Source of the DNA: Candidatus Gastranaerophilales bacterium
Lineage (GTDB): Bacteria > Cyanobacteriota > Vampirovibrionia > Gastranaerophilales > Gastranaerophilaceae
Reading direction: 5' to 3'
DNA length: 44,505 bases
NCBI GenBank assembly: GCA_900769355.1
Contig: CAAGGG010000043.1
Location: 1-44,505 of the forward strand
Shown: piece after piece, positions 24,059-32,277 of the stretch
Layout of the letters: every line of letters starts with the position of its first letter
Numbering within the stretch: position 1 is the stretch's first letter
Notes under the pieces: generated by a model
Database searches by the model: none
Told to the model about the DNA's origin: nothing
The model's input: the letters and a program-made list of their open reading frames with translations, nothing else
Position numbers and translations under genes: made by a program

Positions 24059-24090
24059 AAAAACAGACCTGAAATCTCAGGTCTGTTTTT
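24059..24090 (+). terminator. intrinsic terminator of fabI
   Basis: Stem AAACAGACCTGA (24061-24072) pairs with TCAGGTCTGTTT (24077-24088), AATC loop, then T residues; 20 bp after the fabI stop. Confidence 0.85.
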
Positions 24091-24228
24091 TGCATATTAT
24101 CTGATGATGGGCTGGAATGCACAACCTACTTACTTTACCGTTCGTTTTGCTGTTTGTTTTGCTAATAAGTTATTGCTCATTTCGCTATCGTGGCAAATTG
24201 ACTACGTAGTTTATTACTACTCAGAATA

Positions 24229-24255
24229 GACTCCGGATCGTAGTCCGGAGTGACA
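24229..24255. repeat. palindromic repeat with ACTCCGG/CCGGAGT arms, copy 1
   Basis: GACTCCGGATCG, then TAGTCCGGAGTGACA. A second copy at 35753-35779 differs at one base (CAGTCC for TAGTCC). The arms pair as a 7-bp hairpin. Confidence 0.7.
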
Positions 24256-24274
24256 TTTATTAACAAAAGATTCA

Positions 24275-24321
24275 GAATAAGACGAAAATCTCCGCTGGAC
24301 GCTTGATTTTCGGTCTTTTCA
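24275..24321. repeat. 47-bp hairpin repeat, copy 1
   Basis: Starts GAATAAGACGAAAATC and ends GATTTTCGGTCTTTTCA. The outer words pair (AAGAC...GAAAATC with GATTTTC...GTCTT). It aligns to 38645-38691 with 5 mismatches in 47 and no gap. Both copies lie 3' of genes. Confidence 0.75.
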
Positions 24322-24347
24322 GTTTAACAAAAAAGACTGCGACAAAA

Positions 24348-24373
24348 AAGAACCGCCATTTCTGACGGTTCTT
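24348..24373 (-). terminator. intrinsic terminator of adhE
   Basis: On the minus strand AAGAACCG, a 10-nt loop region and CGGTTCTT are followed by TTTTT, about 65 nt after the adhE stop. Confidence 0.7.
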
Positions 24374-24405
24374 CTAATTTTATTTGCCCCTTCTCCAACT
24401 TCCAA

Positions 24406-24438
24406 TCCCTAATGGGTGGGTGAAGCGGCACGCTTCTC
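24406..24438. repeat. interspersed repeat with GCGTGCCGCT core, copy 2
   Basis: The reverse complement of the element at 25-57: GAGAAGCGTGCCGCTTCACC on the minus strand, beginning immediately after the adhE TAG. Its arms GAAGCG and CGCTTC can pair. Confidence 0.55.
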
Positions 24439-27111
24439 CTATTTGCTAGGGTAGTAATCTCTAACAACACCATTGAAAGCGTCTTGGTAGATTGCTTTAA
24501 TATCTTCCATCAATGGGTATGCAGGGTTTGCACCTGTACATTGGTCGTCGAATGCAAGTTCAACCATTTCGTCCAACTTAGCGTTGAAGTCTTCTTCTGA
24601 TACACCGAATTCTTTAATAGAGAACGGCAAGTTGATTTTCTTCATCAAATCTTCAATAGCTTTGATGTACAATTCAACTTTTTCATCATCAGTTTTACCG
24701 CCCAAGCCAAGTTCATCAGCGATTTGACCATATTTAGCCTTAGCGTTAGGGAACTTGTATTGAGGGAAGATTGCTTGTTTTTTAGGACAATCAACTGCGT
24801 TGTATTTGATGATTTGTCTGAACAACAATGCGTTAGCAACACCATGTGGTACGTGGAACATTGCACCAAGTTTGTGAGCCATTGAGTGGCACAAACCTAG
24901 GAATGAGTTAGCGAATGCCATACCTGCAATTGTTGCTGCATAGTGCATTTTTTCTCTTGCGATTGGATCGTTAGCACCTTCTTTATATGATCTTTCTAAG
25001 TATCTGAAGATTAACTTAGCAGCTTCCAAAGCGTTTGAGTTTGTGAAGTTTGTTGCCATACAAGATACGTAAGCTTCTGTTGCGTGAACCAAAGCGTCGA
25101 TACCAGATGCAGCTGTCAAACCTTTTGGCATACCATCAACGAAGTTAGGGTCGATGATTGACATATTAGGAGTCAAAGCATAATCTGCAATCGCATATTT
25201 TACGTGAGTTTCATCATCAGTGATGATTGCGAACGGTGTAACTTCTGAACCTGTACCTGAAGTTGTTGGAATAGCAACCATAGTAGCTTTTTTACCAAGT
25301 TCAGGGATTTTACAAATTCTTTTTCTGATATCTAAGAATCTCATTGCGATATCTTCAAAGTTTGTATCAGGTTGTTCATACAATAACCACATAATCTTAG
25401 CTGCGTCCATCGGAGAACCGCCACCTAATGAAATGATTACATCAGGTTCAAACGGTTTCATAATATCCATAGCTTGGTTAATTGTTGACAATGTAGGATC
25501 AGGTTTAACGTCGAAGAATACTTCGTGATCCATACCGATTTCGTCCAAAACTTTAATAATGCTGTCAACAGCACCAGAATTGAATAAAAATCTGTCTGTT
25601 ACGATAAATGCACGTTTTTTGCCTTCAAGTTCACGAAGAGCTAGATCAACAGCGCCTCTTTTGAAGTAAACTTTTGGCGGAACTTTGAACCAAAGCATAT
25701 TTTCTCTCCTTTCAGCAACTGTTTTGTAGTTCAATAAGTTTTCAACACCGATGTTACCTGAAACGGCGTTTTTACCCCAAGAACCGCAACCTAATGATAA
25801 TGACGGTTCAAGTTTGAAGTTGTACAAGTCGCCGATACCACCTAATGCTGATGGAGAGTTAATCAATACACGGCAAGCCGGCATCATGTTAGCATATTTG
25901 TCAATTCTTTCTTGGCTTCTAGCATCTGTGTAAAGGTCTGCTGTGTGACCTGCGCCACCTTTTGAAACCAATTCAAATGCAACTTGTGCAGCAGCTTCGA
26001 AATCTTTTGCTCTGTACATAGTCAAGATTGGAGAAAGTTTTTCTCTTGAGAATGGATCTTCCCAATCAACAGAAGGTCTTTCAGCCAACAAGATTTTTGC
26101 AGTTTTTGGAATTTCAAAACCTGACAATTTAGCAATGTTGTAAGCGCTTTGACCAACGATGTCAGGGTGAGCTGTACCACGTTTAGGATCGATGAATGGA
26201 AGATCGATCATTTTCTTTTCTTCGGCAGCGTTCAAAAGATATGCGCCACGGTAGATAAATTCTTTCTTAACAGCTTCGTAAACTTCGTCGACAACAACAA
26301 CTGATTGTTCAGAAGCACAAATCATACCGTTGTCGAAAGTTTTTGACATCAATATTGAAGAAACAGCCATTTGAATATCAGCAGTTTCATCAATCAAAGC
26401 ACAAGCGTTACCAGGACCAACACCTAATGCAGGGTTTCCTGATGAATAAGCAGCTTTAACCATGCCAGGGCCGCCTGTTGCCAAAATGCAAGCGATGCTA
26501 GGGTGTTGCATCAATTGGCTAGACAATTCGATAGATGGAACATCAATCCAACCGATAATATCTTCCGGAGCACCAGCTTTTACAGCAGCTTCATAAACCA
26601 ATTTTGCAGCAGCAATTGTTGATTTTGTAGCTCTAGGGTGTGGTGAGAAGATGATTGCGTTTCTTGTTTTCAATGCAATCAATGATTTGAAGATTGCAGT
26701 TGAAGTTGGGTTAGTTGTAGGAACGATACCTGCAATAACACCAAGAGGTTCAGCAACAATTTTAATACCGTTTGCTTTATCTTCTTTAATAACGCCACAA
26801 GTTTTAGCGTTTTTGTGTTTGTTATAGATATATTCTGATGCGAAGTGGTTTTTGATAATTTTATCTTCCAAAACGCCCATTCCTGTTTCTTCATGAGCTA
26901 ATCTAGCTAGAGGAATACGAGCTTTGTCTGCAGCAGTTGCAGCAGCTTTGAAAATTGCATCAACTTGTTCTTGAGTAAATGTTGCAAAAATCTTTTGAGC
27001 TTTTTTAGCTCTTTCGATAAGCAATTCCAATTGTTCAGCACTGTCAACAAGAGAAGACTTGTTTAGAGTCTTTTCAAGAGATTCGACAGTTTTTTTGCTT
27101 TTTGTTGTCAT
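24439..27111 (-). CDS. adhE: bifunctional acetaldehyde-CoA / alcohol dehydrogenase
   Basis: Reduces acetyl-CoA to ethanol in two NADH-dependent steps, regenerating NAD during fermentation. The 890-residue fusion has an N-terminal aldehyde dehydrogenase domain with catalytic C265 (NGMICASEQS), a linker near 470-485, and a C-terminal iron alcohol dehydrogenase domain with GGGSPMD (563-569) and Fe ligands D672, H676, H742 and H756 placed as in E. coli AdhE. Such proteins usually form spirosomes. The ATG at 27111 follows AAGGAGAAAA; an in-frame ATG at 27147 lies too near the promoter and lacks an SD. It is transcribed from 27206-27234 and overlaid by a Rex-like operator, so control by the NADH/NAD ratio is likely. 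It is monocistronic, with a terminator. Confidence 0.97.
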   Translation of the reverse strand: MTTKSKKTVESLEKTLNKSSLVDSAEQLELLIERAKKAQKIFATFTQEQVDAIFKAAATAADKARIPLARLAHEETGMGVLEDKIIKNHFASEYIYNKHKNAKTCGVIKEDKANGIKIVAEPLGVIAGIVPTTNPTSTAIFKSLIALKTRNAIIFSPHPRATKSTIAAAKLVYEAAVKAGAPEDIIGWIDVPSIELSSQLMQHPSIACILATGGPGMVKAAYSSGNPALGVGPGNACALIDETADIQMAVSSILMSKTFDNGMICASEQSVVVVDEVYEAVKKEFIYRGAYLLNAAEEKKMIDLPFIDPKRGTAHPDIVGQSAYNIAKLSGFEIPKTAKILLAERPSVDWEDPFSREKLSPILTMYRAKDFEAAAQVAFELVSKGGAGHTADLYTDARSQERIDKYANMMPACRVLINSPSALGGIGDLYNFKLEPSLSLGCGSWGKNAVSGNIGVENLLNYKTVAERRENMLWFKVPPKVYFKRGAVDLALRELEGKKRAFIVTDRFLFNSGAVDSIIKVLDEIGMDHEVFFDVKPDPTLSTINQAMDIMKPFEPDVIISLGGGSPMDAAKIMWLLYEQPDTNFEDIAMRFLDIRKRICKIPELGKKATMVAIPTTSGTGSEVTPFAIITDDETHVKYAIADYALTPNMSIIDPNFVDGMPKGLTAASGIDALVHATEAYVSCMATNFTNSNALEAAKLIFRYLERSYKEGANDPIAREKMHYAATIAGMAFANSFLGLCHSMAHKLGAMFHVPHGVANALLFRQIIKYNAVDCPKKQAIFPQYKFPNAKAKYGQIADELGLGGKTDDEKVELYIKAIEDLMKKINLPFSIKEFGVSEEDFNAKLDEMVELAFDDQCTGANPAYPLMEDIKAIYQDAFNGVVRDYYPSK

Positions 27112-27183
27112 ATATTTTTCTCCTTGTATATTGTGCATAACGCACATTTTGTAAATTAGTTTCAGAAATAAATTTTTATTTAT

Positions 27184-27201
27184 TCGTGAATTATTTCACA
27201 A
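27184..27201 (-). promoter_or_regulatory. Rex-type operator at the adhE transcription start
   Basis: Minus strand TTGTGAAATAATTCACGA matches the Rex consensus TTGTGAANNNNTTCACAA at 13 of the 14 fixed positions. It lies 4 nt downstream of the adhE -10 hexamer, covering the predicted start site, an ideal place for repression. Rex senses NADH/NAD and classically represses adhE in other bacteria. A rex gene is not in the window. Confidence 0.7.
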
Positions 27202-27205
27202 TTAT

Positions 27206-27234
27206 ATTATAAAATAAAGACAACTCAAAAGCAA
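27206..27234 (-). promoter_or_regulatory. sigma70-type promoter of adhE
   Basis: TTGCTT (27234-27229), a 17-nt spacer and perfect TATAAT (27211-27206) on the minus strand. The leader of about 88 nt also carries a TGTGC...GCACA dyad at 27132-27146. Confidence 0.75.
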
Positions 27235-27278
27235 GTGTAAAATTTACAATCTTTATAGAAATTTAATATGCAAAAAAT

Positions 27279-27301
27279 AAAGACCGAAAAACTCGGTCTT
27301 T
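27279..27301 (-). terminator. hairpin terminator after the 51-residue gene
   Basis: Arms AAAGACCGA (27279-27287) and TCGGTCTTT (27293-27301), with a T-rich 3' side on the minus strand (complement of CAAAAAATAA). It lies about 40 nt after the small gene's stop. Confidence 0.7.
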
Positions 27302-27339
27302 GTAGTATAAACTCTCAATTCTTACTAAATAAATAAGCA

Positions 27340-27495
27340 CTATTTGACTGCTTGCAGTCTTGCTTGAATACCTGCATCTGCATTAATTCTTTTTGCAGCT
27401 GCTAACGCCATATTGCGACGTTTTCTCGCTCCTCTTAATATAAATTCCACACTGTCGCATACATTACACGAAGGTGATTTTATCTTTTTTAACAT
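27340..27495 (-). CDS. small basic CxxC protein, 51 residues, unknown function
   Basis: An ATG at 27495, preceded 5 nt upstream by GGAGA, opens a 51-codon frame ending in TAG. The product starts MLKKIKSPSCNVCDSVEF, with one CxxC pair (C10, C13), then a strongly basic segment (RGARKRRNMALAAAKRINA) and an amphipathic end (GIQARLQAVK). It is flanked by a downstream terminator (27279-27301), which supports a real transcript. The CxxC could bind a metal as a half site, perhaps in a dimer, and the basic helix could bind nucleic acid; both are guesses. I do not recognise the family. It is shorter than common gene-calling cut-offs. A weak promoter (TTAACA and TAAAGT, 16-nt spacing) lies near 27560-27590. 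Confidence 0.6.
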   Translation of the reverse strand: MLKKIKSPSCNVCDSVEFILRGARKRRNMALAAAKRINADAGIQARLQAVK

Positions 27496-27597
27496 ATTGT
27501 TATCTCCATTAAACTTTCTGATTACAAATTATTTATCGGAAGGTTTGGTAGAAAACTTTAATATTTTGCGTGCATTTGTTAATAAATTTTTACAATT

Positions 27598-27629
27598 AAA
27601 AAAGCCCCATTTTTCAATGGAGCTTTTTT
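27598..27629 (-). terminator. intrinsic terminator of rplU-rpmA
   Basis: Arms AAAAAAGCCCCAT (27598-27610) and ATGGAGCTTTTTT (27617-27629), one mismatch, with a T run on the minus strand; 23 nt after the rpmA stop. Confidence 0.75.
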
Positions 27630-27652
27630 TATATTTTGCTTAAATCGTTCAA

Positions 27653-27907
27653 CTACACAGCGTAAACGCTAACTTGTTTTCTGTCACGTCTGTGTGGTTC
27701 AAATTTAACTTGTCCGTCAATCAAAGCATACAATGTATCATCAGAACCGATACCTACATTATTACCAGGGTGAACTTTTGTTCCTCTTTGACGAATGATA
27801 ATGTTACCTGCTTTAACGATTTCGCCGCCGAATTTTTTAACGCCTAAACGCTTAGCTTCGGAGTCACGACCGTTACGGGTAGATCCCATACCTTTCTTAT
27901 GTGCCAT
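27653..27907 (-). CDS. rpmA: 50S ribosomal protein L27
   Basis: An 84-residue protein whose N-terminal tail reaches the peptidyl transferase centre. It starts directly MAHKKGMGSTRNGRDSEAKRLG, so there is no cleavable N-terminal extension of the Firmicute type. IRQRGTKVHPGNNVGIGSDDTLYAL is the family core (two adjoining motifs). AAGGAGAA precedes the ATG. It lies 109 bp after rplU in the usual rplU-rpmA pair. Confidence 0.97.
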   Translation of the reverse strand: MAHKKGMGSTRNGRDSEAKRLGVKKFGGEIVKAGNIIIRQRGTKVHPGNNVGIGSDDTLYALIDGQVKFEPHRRDRKQVSVYAV

Positions 27908-28016
27908 TTTTTATTCTCCTTATACTCCGTATAAATTTGTTTGTTCAAATTTTATACGTGTTAGTTGTATCACTTTAATTAGATTTGAGGAATTTCCTCA
28001 TCTGATTTAAGAAGCC

Positions 28017-28364
28017 TTATGCTTCTTCTGTTTCAGCAGCTTTCTTTTGAGCAGAAGTTCTGATTTTAGAAATCATAACTCTTGTAAAGCCTTGTCTATG
28101 ACCTTGTTTTCTTCTGTAACCTTTTTTAGGTCTTTGTTTGTAAACGATTACTTTTTTAGCTCTATCGTGTTTTACGATTGTTCCTTCAGCAGATGCGCCA
28201 GCAACATAAGGTTGACCTACTTTAGATTTTTTACCGTTTACGATCATAACGACTTTATCAAAAACTACTTTTGAATCTTTGTCGCCTTCTAGCAATTCAA
28301 CATCAAGATATCTTCCTTCTTCAACTTGATATTGTTTTCCGCCTGTTTCTACAATTGCGAACAT
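28017..28364 (-). CDS. rplU: 50S ribosomal protein L21
   Basis: A 115-residue large-subunit protein with MFAIVETGGKQYQVEEGR at the start and KQRPKKGYRRKQGHRQGFT near residue 76. AAGGAAAAT precedes the ATG. A strong promoter at 28469-28497 and a structured leader hairpin at 28393-28433 suggest autogenous control of the L21 leader kind. ylqF/prp-like genes often found between rplU and rpmA are absent. Confidence 0.97.
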   Translation of the reverse strand: MFAIVETGGKQYQVEEGRYLDVELLEGDKDSKVVFDKVVMIVNGKKSKVGQPYVAGASAEGTIVKHDRAKKVIVYKQRPKKGYRRKQGHRQGFTRVMISKIRTSAQKKAAETEEA

Positions 28365-28392
28365 TTTAATTTTCCTTTCTTTGTGGGTTTCG

Positions 28393-28433
28393 TTTTTCTC
28401 ATAAGCGTAGGGTTTTCGGCCAGTTGAGAAAAT
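28393..28433 (-). promoter_or_regulatory. candidate L21 leader hairpin
   Basis: In the rplU 5' leader, TTTTCTCA and TGAGAAAA form an 8-bp stem (28394-28401 with 28425-28432) around a GC-richer interior that could fold further. The position matches the ribosomal L21 leader class, but I cannot align it to that model here. Confidence 0.45.
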
Positions 28434-28468
28434 TTTATAACGATTTACCGCATACTAATACATCTGTT

Positions 28469-28497
28469 ATTATCCATGGGACAAGTCCTTATGTCAA
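28469..28497 (-). promoter_or_regulatory. sigma70-type promoter of rplU-rpmA
   Basis: TTGACA (28497-28492), a 17-nt spacer and GATAAT (28474-28469). Near consensus; the leader is about 98 nt. Confidence 0.75.
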
Positions 28498-28569
28498 GCT
28501 CTATTAATATTTATTAACTTTGTGTTTATCTGAATTTGTTTGCGGTAAAATAAAACAGTACGGAGAGGT

Positions 28570-29901
28570 ATGATGAAATTTACTGTTGACGAGATAAGAA
28601 GAGCTACAAATGCCGAAATTGATGGCGAAATCAGCGGAGAATATGAGATTTCCACAGACACAAGAACTATAAAAAAGGGTGATATTTATCTTCCATTAAA
28701 AGGCGAAAACTTTGATGGTGAAAAATTTTGTGACAAAGCAATTGAAGCCGGAGCTGTCGGTTGTTTCTGCACCAAAGACGACTGTCCTGCGGAATTTTCG
28801 ATAAAAGTTCCTGATACAAAAATCGCATATTTAGAGCTTGCTAATTTTAAAAGAAATCAATTTAAACCAATAACTATCGGAGTTACGGGAAGTTCCGGTA
28901 AAACCACAACAAAAGAGATGATTTATGCGGTTGCTTCTGCAAAATTCAAGACTCACAAAACTTATTCAAACCACAATAACGAAATCGGATTTTGCCAAAC
29001 AGTGCTCACAATGCCTGAGGATACGGAAGTTTTGATTGTAGAAATGGGTATGCGTGGTTTTGGAGAAATTGAACTTATCGACAAGTACGCAGAGCCTGAT
29101 TTTGCGGTTATTACCAATGCAGGTTCCGCTCATATCGGACGTCTTGGCAGTCTTGACAACATTGCAAAAGCAAAATGCGAGATTACAAACCACCTCAAAA
29201 AAGCTTTGATTGCAAACGATAATCCGAGATTGAAAAAGTTTGCAAACTTTGACGGTGAAAAGATTTTCTACTCAATAAATGATGTTGAAATTTTAGAAAA
29301 ACGTAAAAGTTATTCAAAATTTATTTATAAAGAAAAAGAATATGAGCTCAATGTTGAAGGGGATTACAATATTGAAAACTCTCTTGCTGCAATAGAAATC
29401 GGGTATAAACTCGGAATGACTTATAACGAAATCAAACGAGGGCTTTTGTCTTACCACCCGATTGAAAAACGATGGGAAGAAGAAAAGATCAAAGATTTCA
29501 CGGTAATTAATGACAGTTACAACGCAAATCCGGAGTCTATGAAGGCGTCTGTTGCAACGTTTTTGGAGCTTTACCCAAATCCTGTTGTAATTTTAGGCAA
29601 TATGGGTGAACTTGGAGAAAACGAAATTGAACTTCACAAAGAGGTTGGAGAGTTCCTTGGCAAAAAATTCCAAGGAGAATCTGCAAAATTCTTGACAGTC
29701 GGCAATCTGGCTGATTATATCGGAAAAGAATTAGAAAAATTCGGATTTGAAGTTAAAAACTTCAACGATAATCTTGAAACATCTCGTTACATTCTTGATA
29801 ATTTACATGGTGGTATTACAATATTTTTAAAGGCTTCTCGCTCGATGAAGTTTGAAGAGATAATTGAGAATTTAAAAAATAAATTAGGCGCAAGCCGTTG
29901 A
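28570..29901 (+). CDS. murF: UDP-N-acetylmuramoyl-tripeptide--D-alanyl-D-alanine ligase
   Basis: Adds D-Ala-D-Ala to the UDP-MurNAc-tripeptide. It has 443 residues in Mur-ligase form: N-domain to about 95, ATP-binding loop GVTGSSGKTTTKEM (about 102), then TYSNHNNEIG, VEMGMRGFGEI, the central NAGSAHIGRLGS and the C-domain NDSYNANPESMKAS. Two ATGs are adjacent (28570, 28573); GGAGAGG ends 1 nt before the first and 4 nt before the second, so M2 may be used. It is the first gene of the murF-mraY-murD-ftsW-murG unit, divergent from rplU. Confidence 0.96.
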   Translation: MMKFTVDEIRRATNAEIDGEISGEYEISTDTRTIKKGDIYLPLKGENFDGEKFCDKAIEAGAVGCFCTKDDCPAEFSIKVPDTKIAYLELANFKRNQFKPITIGVTGSSGKTTTKEMIYAVASAKFKTHKTYSNHNNEIGFCQTVLTMPEDTEVLIVEMGMRGFGEIELIDKYAEPDFAVITNAGSAHIGRLGSLDNIAKAKCEITNHLKKALIANDNPRLKKFANFDGEKIFYSINDVEILEKRKSYSKFIYKEKEYELNVEGDYNIENSLAAIEIGYKLGMTYNEIKRGLLSYHPIEKRWEEEKIKDFTVINDSYNANPESMKASVATFLELYPNPVVILGNMGELGENEIELHKEVGEFLGKKFQGESAKFLTVGNLADYIGKELEKFGFEVKNFNDNLETSRYILDNLHGGITIFLKASRSMKFEEIIENLKNKLGASR

Positions 29902-29935
29902 AATACAATAGTTTTACGAAAGCAGGAATAAAATT

Positions 29936-30916
29936 ATGATAATGTTAGCAGTTGCATTTTTACTAGGAATTATATTATGTCTACTCTTTGGAGTTCCATA
30001 CATTGATTTTTTGAAAAAACACATGATTGGGCAGTACGTAAAGGATTGCGCTCCGGAAGCTCACGCTAAAAAACAAGGTACACCTACAACAGGTGGCGTT
30101 TTTATAATTGTTGCAACGATTTTGGGTTCAATAATCGCTCTTGCAATGAATCAAAGCCTTGATACAGAAGCTTTTATCATATTGCTAACTCTTTTATTCT
30201 ATACATTTGAAGGTTTTCAAGATGATTATTTGAAAATCAAAGGTAAGAAAAACGACGGAATGTCTGCTAAAGGCAAACTTTTGCGACAAATTGCAATTGC
30301 ATTATTGCCAACATTGTATTTGATGATGACAAAGTCCGGAGCAACTGATGTAGCAATCGGACATTACAGCTTGCATTTAGGTTGGTTATATCCAATTTTC
30401 GCAGTGTTTGTAATTACAGGAGCTTCAAATGCTTACAATTTGACAGACGGACTTGACGGCTTGGCTGCATCAACAGGAACTTTTGCGTTCTCCGCTTGTG
30501 CATTGATTGCTTATTTTTCAGGCTATCCGGAAGCTGCAATTATTTCAGCTTGTCTTGCCGGCGCACTGGTTGGATTTTTGAAATATAACAAACCAAAAGC
30601 AGAAGTATTTATGGGAGATACAGGCTCTCTTGCAATCGGTGGGTTGCTTGGCACAGTTGCTATTTTAGGCAAATTTGAAATTCTTCTTATCATAATTGCA
30701 GGCGTTTTTGTTATGGAAACTTTGTCCGTAATTATTCAGGTTGCGAGTTTTAAATCAACCGGAAAAAGAGTTTTCAAAATGGCTCCGATCCATCACCATT
30801 TTGAGTTATGTAACTGGAGTGAAAAGAAGGTAGTAACTGTATTTGCAACAGTATCTGCAATCCTTTCAGTTTCGGCCGTTGTAATTTATATTTTGATTAA
30901 TAGAGGAATTTTATAA
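29936..30916 (+). CDS. mraY: phospho-N-acetylmuramoyl-pentapeptide transferase
   Basis: Transfers phospho-MurNAc-pentapeptide to undecaprenyl phosphate, making lipid I at the inner membrane. The 326 residues form about ten hydrophobic helices, with KKQGTPTTGG (45-54), the FQDDYLK aspartates D96 and D97, SNAYNLTDGLDGLA near 165-178, VFMGDTGSLAIGG near 224-236 and the histidine motif APIHHHFEL near 284-292. AGCAGGAA lies upstream. Its stop overlaps the murD ATG by one base. Confidence 0.97.
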   Translation: MIMLAVAFLLGIILCLLFGVPYIDFLKKHMIGQYVKDCAPEAHAKKQGTPTTGGVFIIVATILGSIIALAMNQSLDTEAFIILLTLLFYTFEGFQDDYLKIKGKKNDGMSAKGKLLRQIAIALLPTLYLMMTKSGATDVAIGHYSLHLGWLYPIFAVFVITGASNAYNLTDGLDGLAASTGTFAFSACALIAYFSGYPEAAIISACLAGALVGFLKYNKPKAEVFMGDTGSLAIGGLLGTVAILGKFEILLIIIAGVFVMETLSVIIQVASFKSTGKRVFKMAPIHHHFELCNWSEKKVVTVFATVSAILSVSAVVIYILINRGIL

Positions 30917-32277
30917 TGAATTGTCCGAGTTTAAAATTGTTTGACAAAAAAGTTTTGGTATTAGGATTTTCCAAAAGTGGAATTTCAGCCGCAAAATACT
31001 TGAATAAAGTTGGAGCAGAAGTTTATATAACAGAATTTAGGGCAGAAAAATCAGAGGACAAAGAAAAACTTGATGAACTCTTAAAATTGGGCATAAAAGT
31101 TGAGTTTGGCGGACATAGCAACGAATTTATTCAAAATTCTTATATTGCCGTAACAAGTCCCGGAATTCCACCGAGAGCAGAGATTATGCAGAAGTTAAAA
31201 GAAGCTGGAATTCCTGTAATTTCAGAGGTTGAGCTTGCTGCGACACAGACTCAAACTCCGTTCATTGCAATTACCGGTACGAACGGGAAAACAACAACAA
31301 CAGCATTGACTGCGCACATTTTGGCATCTGAATACAAGGCTGAACCTTGCGGGAATTACGGTGTTCCACCTTGTGATTTACTTGACAAAGACGTGGATTA
31401 TATGGTTTGCGAATGCAGTTCGTTCCAACTGGAATACAGTAACTCATTCCAGCCCCAAATCTCCGTTTTTACAAACTTTACACCTGACCACATCGACTGG
31501 CATCAAGGTTTGGAGAACTATTTTAAAGCTAAAGCCAAAATATTTAAAACTCCGCAAGCACCTGCTTTTTCAGTTTTAAACGCAAAAGATGAAAGACTTT
31601 TAGAATTTTCAAAACATTGTGGCGGAACTGTATTTTTGTTTGACGCCGAAATAGGCGAAAACTGTTCTTACATCAAAGATAAAGCAATTTATTTTAAACG
31701 TAATGGCAAAGAAGAAAAAATTATCGATTTGAAAGACTGTCCGCTTATCGGAAATCACAATTATCAAAACGTTATGTGTGCAGTGATTGTGGCAAAATTG
31801 GAAGGAATTTCTGACGACGACATTAGAAAATCAATTATGTCTTTTAAGGTTCCTGAGCACAGATTGGAAAAGTTTGCACAAATCGGAAAAACTGTTTTTT
31901 ATAACGACTCAAAAGCTACAAATCCGGAAGCAAGCCTTGTTGCAATAAATTCGTTTAATAATTGTGACGTTACACTAATTGCAGGCGGACGCGACAAAAA
32001 TACAGATTTGACAGAATTTTGCGAAACTATAAAAAAACATATCAAAACAGTGATTTTGATTGGCGAAGCAGCCGACAGATTTGATGAAAATCTTAGAAAA
32101 AACGGCTTTGACAACATTCTCAGAGAAAATTCTATGCAAAGCGCGATTGACAAAGCAATTGAGCTAAATCCAAATGTCGTTTTATTGTCACCTGCGTGCG
32201 CAAGTTTTGATATGTTTAGCGGATATGAAGAGAGAGGAAGGATTTTCAAAGAATATGTCCTATCAAAGATCAATTAG
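30916..32277 (+). CDS. murD: UDP-N-acetylmuramoyl-L-alanine--D-glutamate ligase
   Basis: Adds D-Glu to UDP-MurNAc-L-Ala in the cytoplasm. It has 453 residues: a Rossmann-like N-domain (VLVLGFSKSGISAAKYL), the P-loop AITGTNGKTTTTAL (near 118-131), CSSFQLEY, FTPDHIDWH and the C-domain YNDSKATNPEAS with AGGRDKNTD. It overlaps mraY by one base and ftsW by 23 bases, so translation is tightly coupled. Note that murD here follows mraY as in the classical dcw cluster, whereas murE is elsewhere. Confidence 0.97.
   Translation: MNCPSLKLFDKKVLVLGFSKSGISAAKYLNKVGAEVYITEFRAEKSEDKEKLDELLKLGIKVEFGGHSNEFIQNSYIAVTSPGIPPRAEIMQKLKEAGIPVISEVELAATQTQTPFIAITGTNGKTTTTALTAHILASEYKAEPCGNYGVPPCDLLDKDVDYMVCECSSFQLEYSNSFQPQISVFTNFTPDHIDWHQGLENYFKAKAKIFKTPQAPAFSVLNAKDERLLEFSKHCGGTVFLFDAEIGENCSYIKDKAIYFKRNGKEEKIIDLKDCPLIGNHNYQNVMCAVIVAKLEGISDDDIRKSIMSFKVPEHRLEKFAQIGKTVFYNDSKATNPEASLVAINSFNNCDVTLIAGGRDKNTDLTEFCETIKKHIKTVILIGEAADRFDENLRKNGFDNILRENSMQSAIDKAIELNPNVVLLSPACASFDMFSGYEERGRIFKEYVLSKIN

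Larger units (their letters stand above)
24091..24438. other. non-coding region between fabI and adhE ends, repeat-rich
   Basis: 348 bp between convergent genes; no gene seen. It contains the CCGGA palindrome (24229-24255), the 47-bp hairpin repeat (24275-24321), the adhE terminator (24348-24373) and the GCGGCACGCT repeat (24406-24438), which ends exactly at the adhE stop codon. Confidence 0.6.

Noticed and set aside
24229..24255. Palindromic repeats as CRISPR units
   Set aside because: Copies are scattered singly over many kilobases, not regularly spaced, and no cas gene is present.
27112..27147. Longer adhE start at 27147 (MCVMHNIQGEKY)
   Set aside because: It has no SD, whereas AAGGAGA stands correctly before the ATG at 27111; the extra residues are not family-like.
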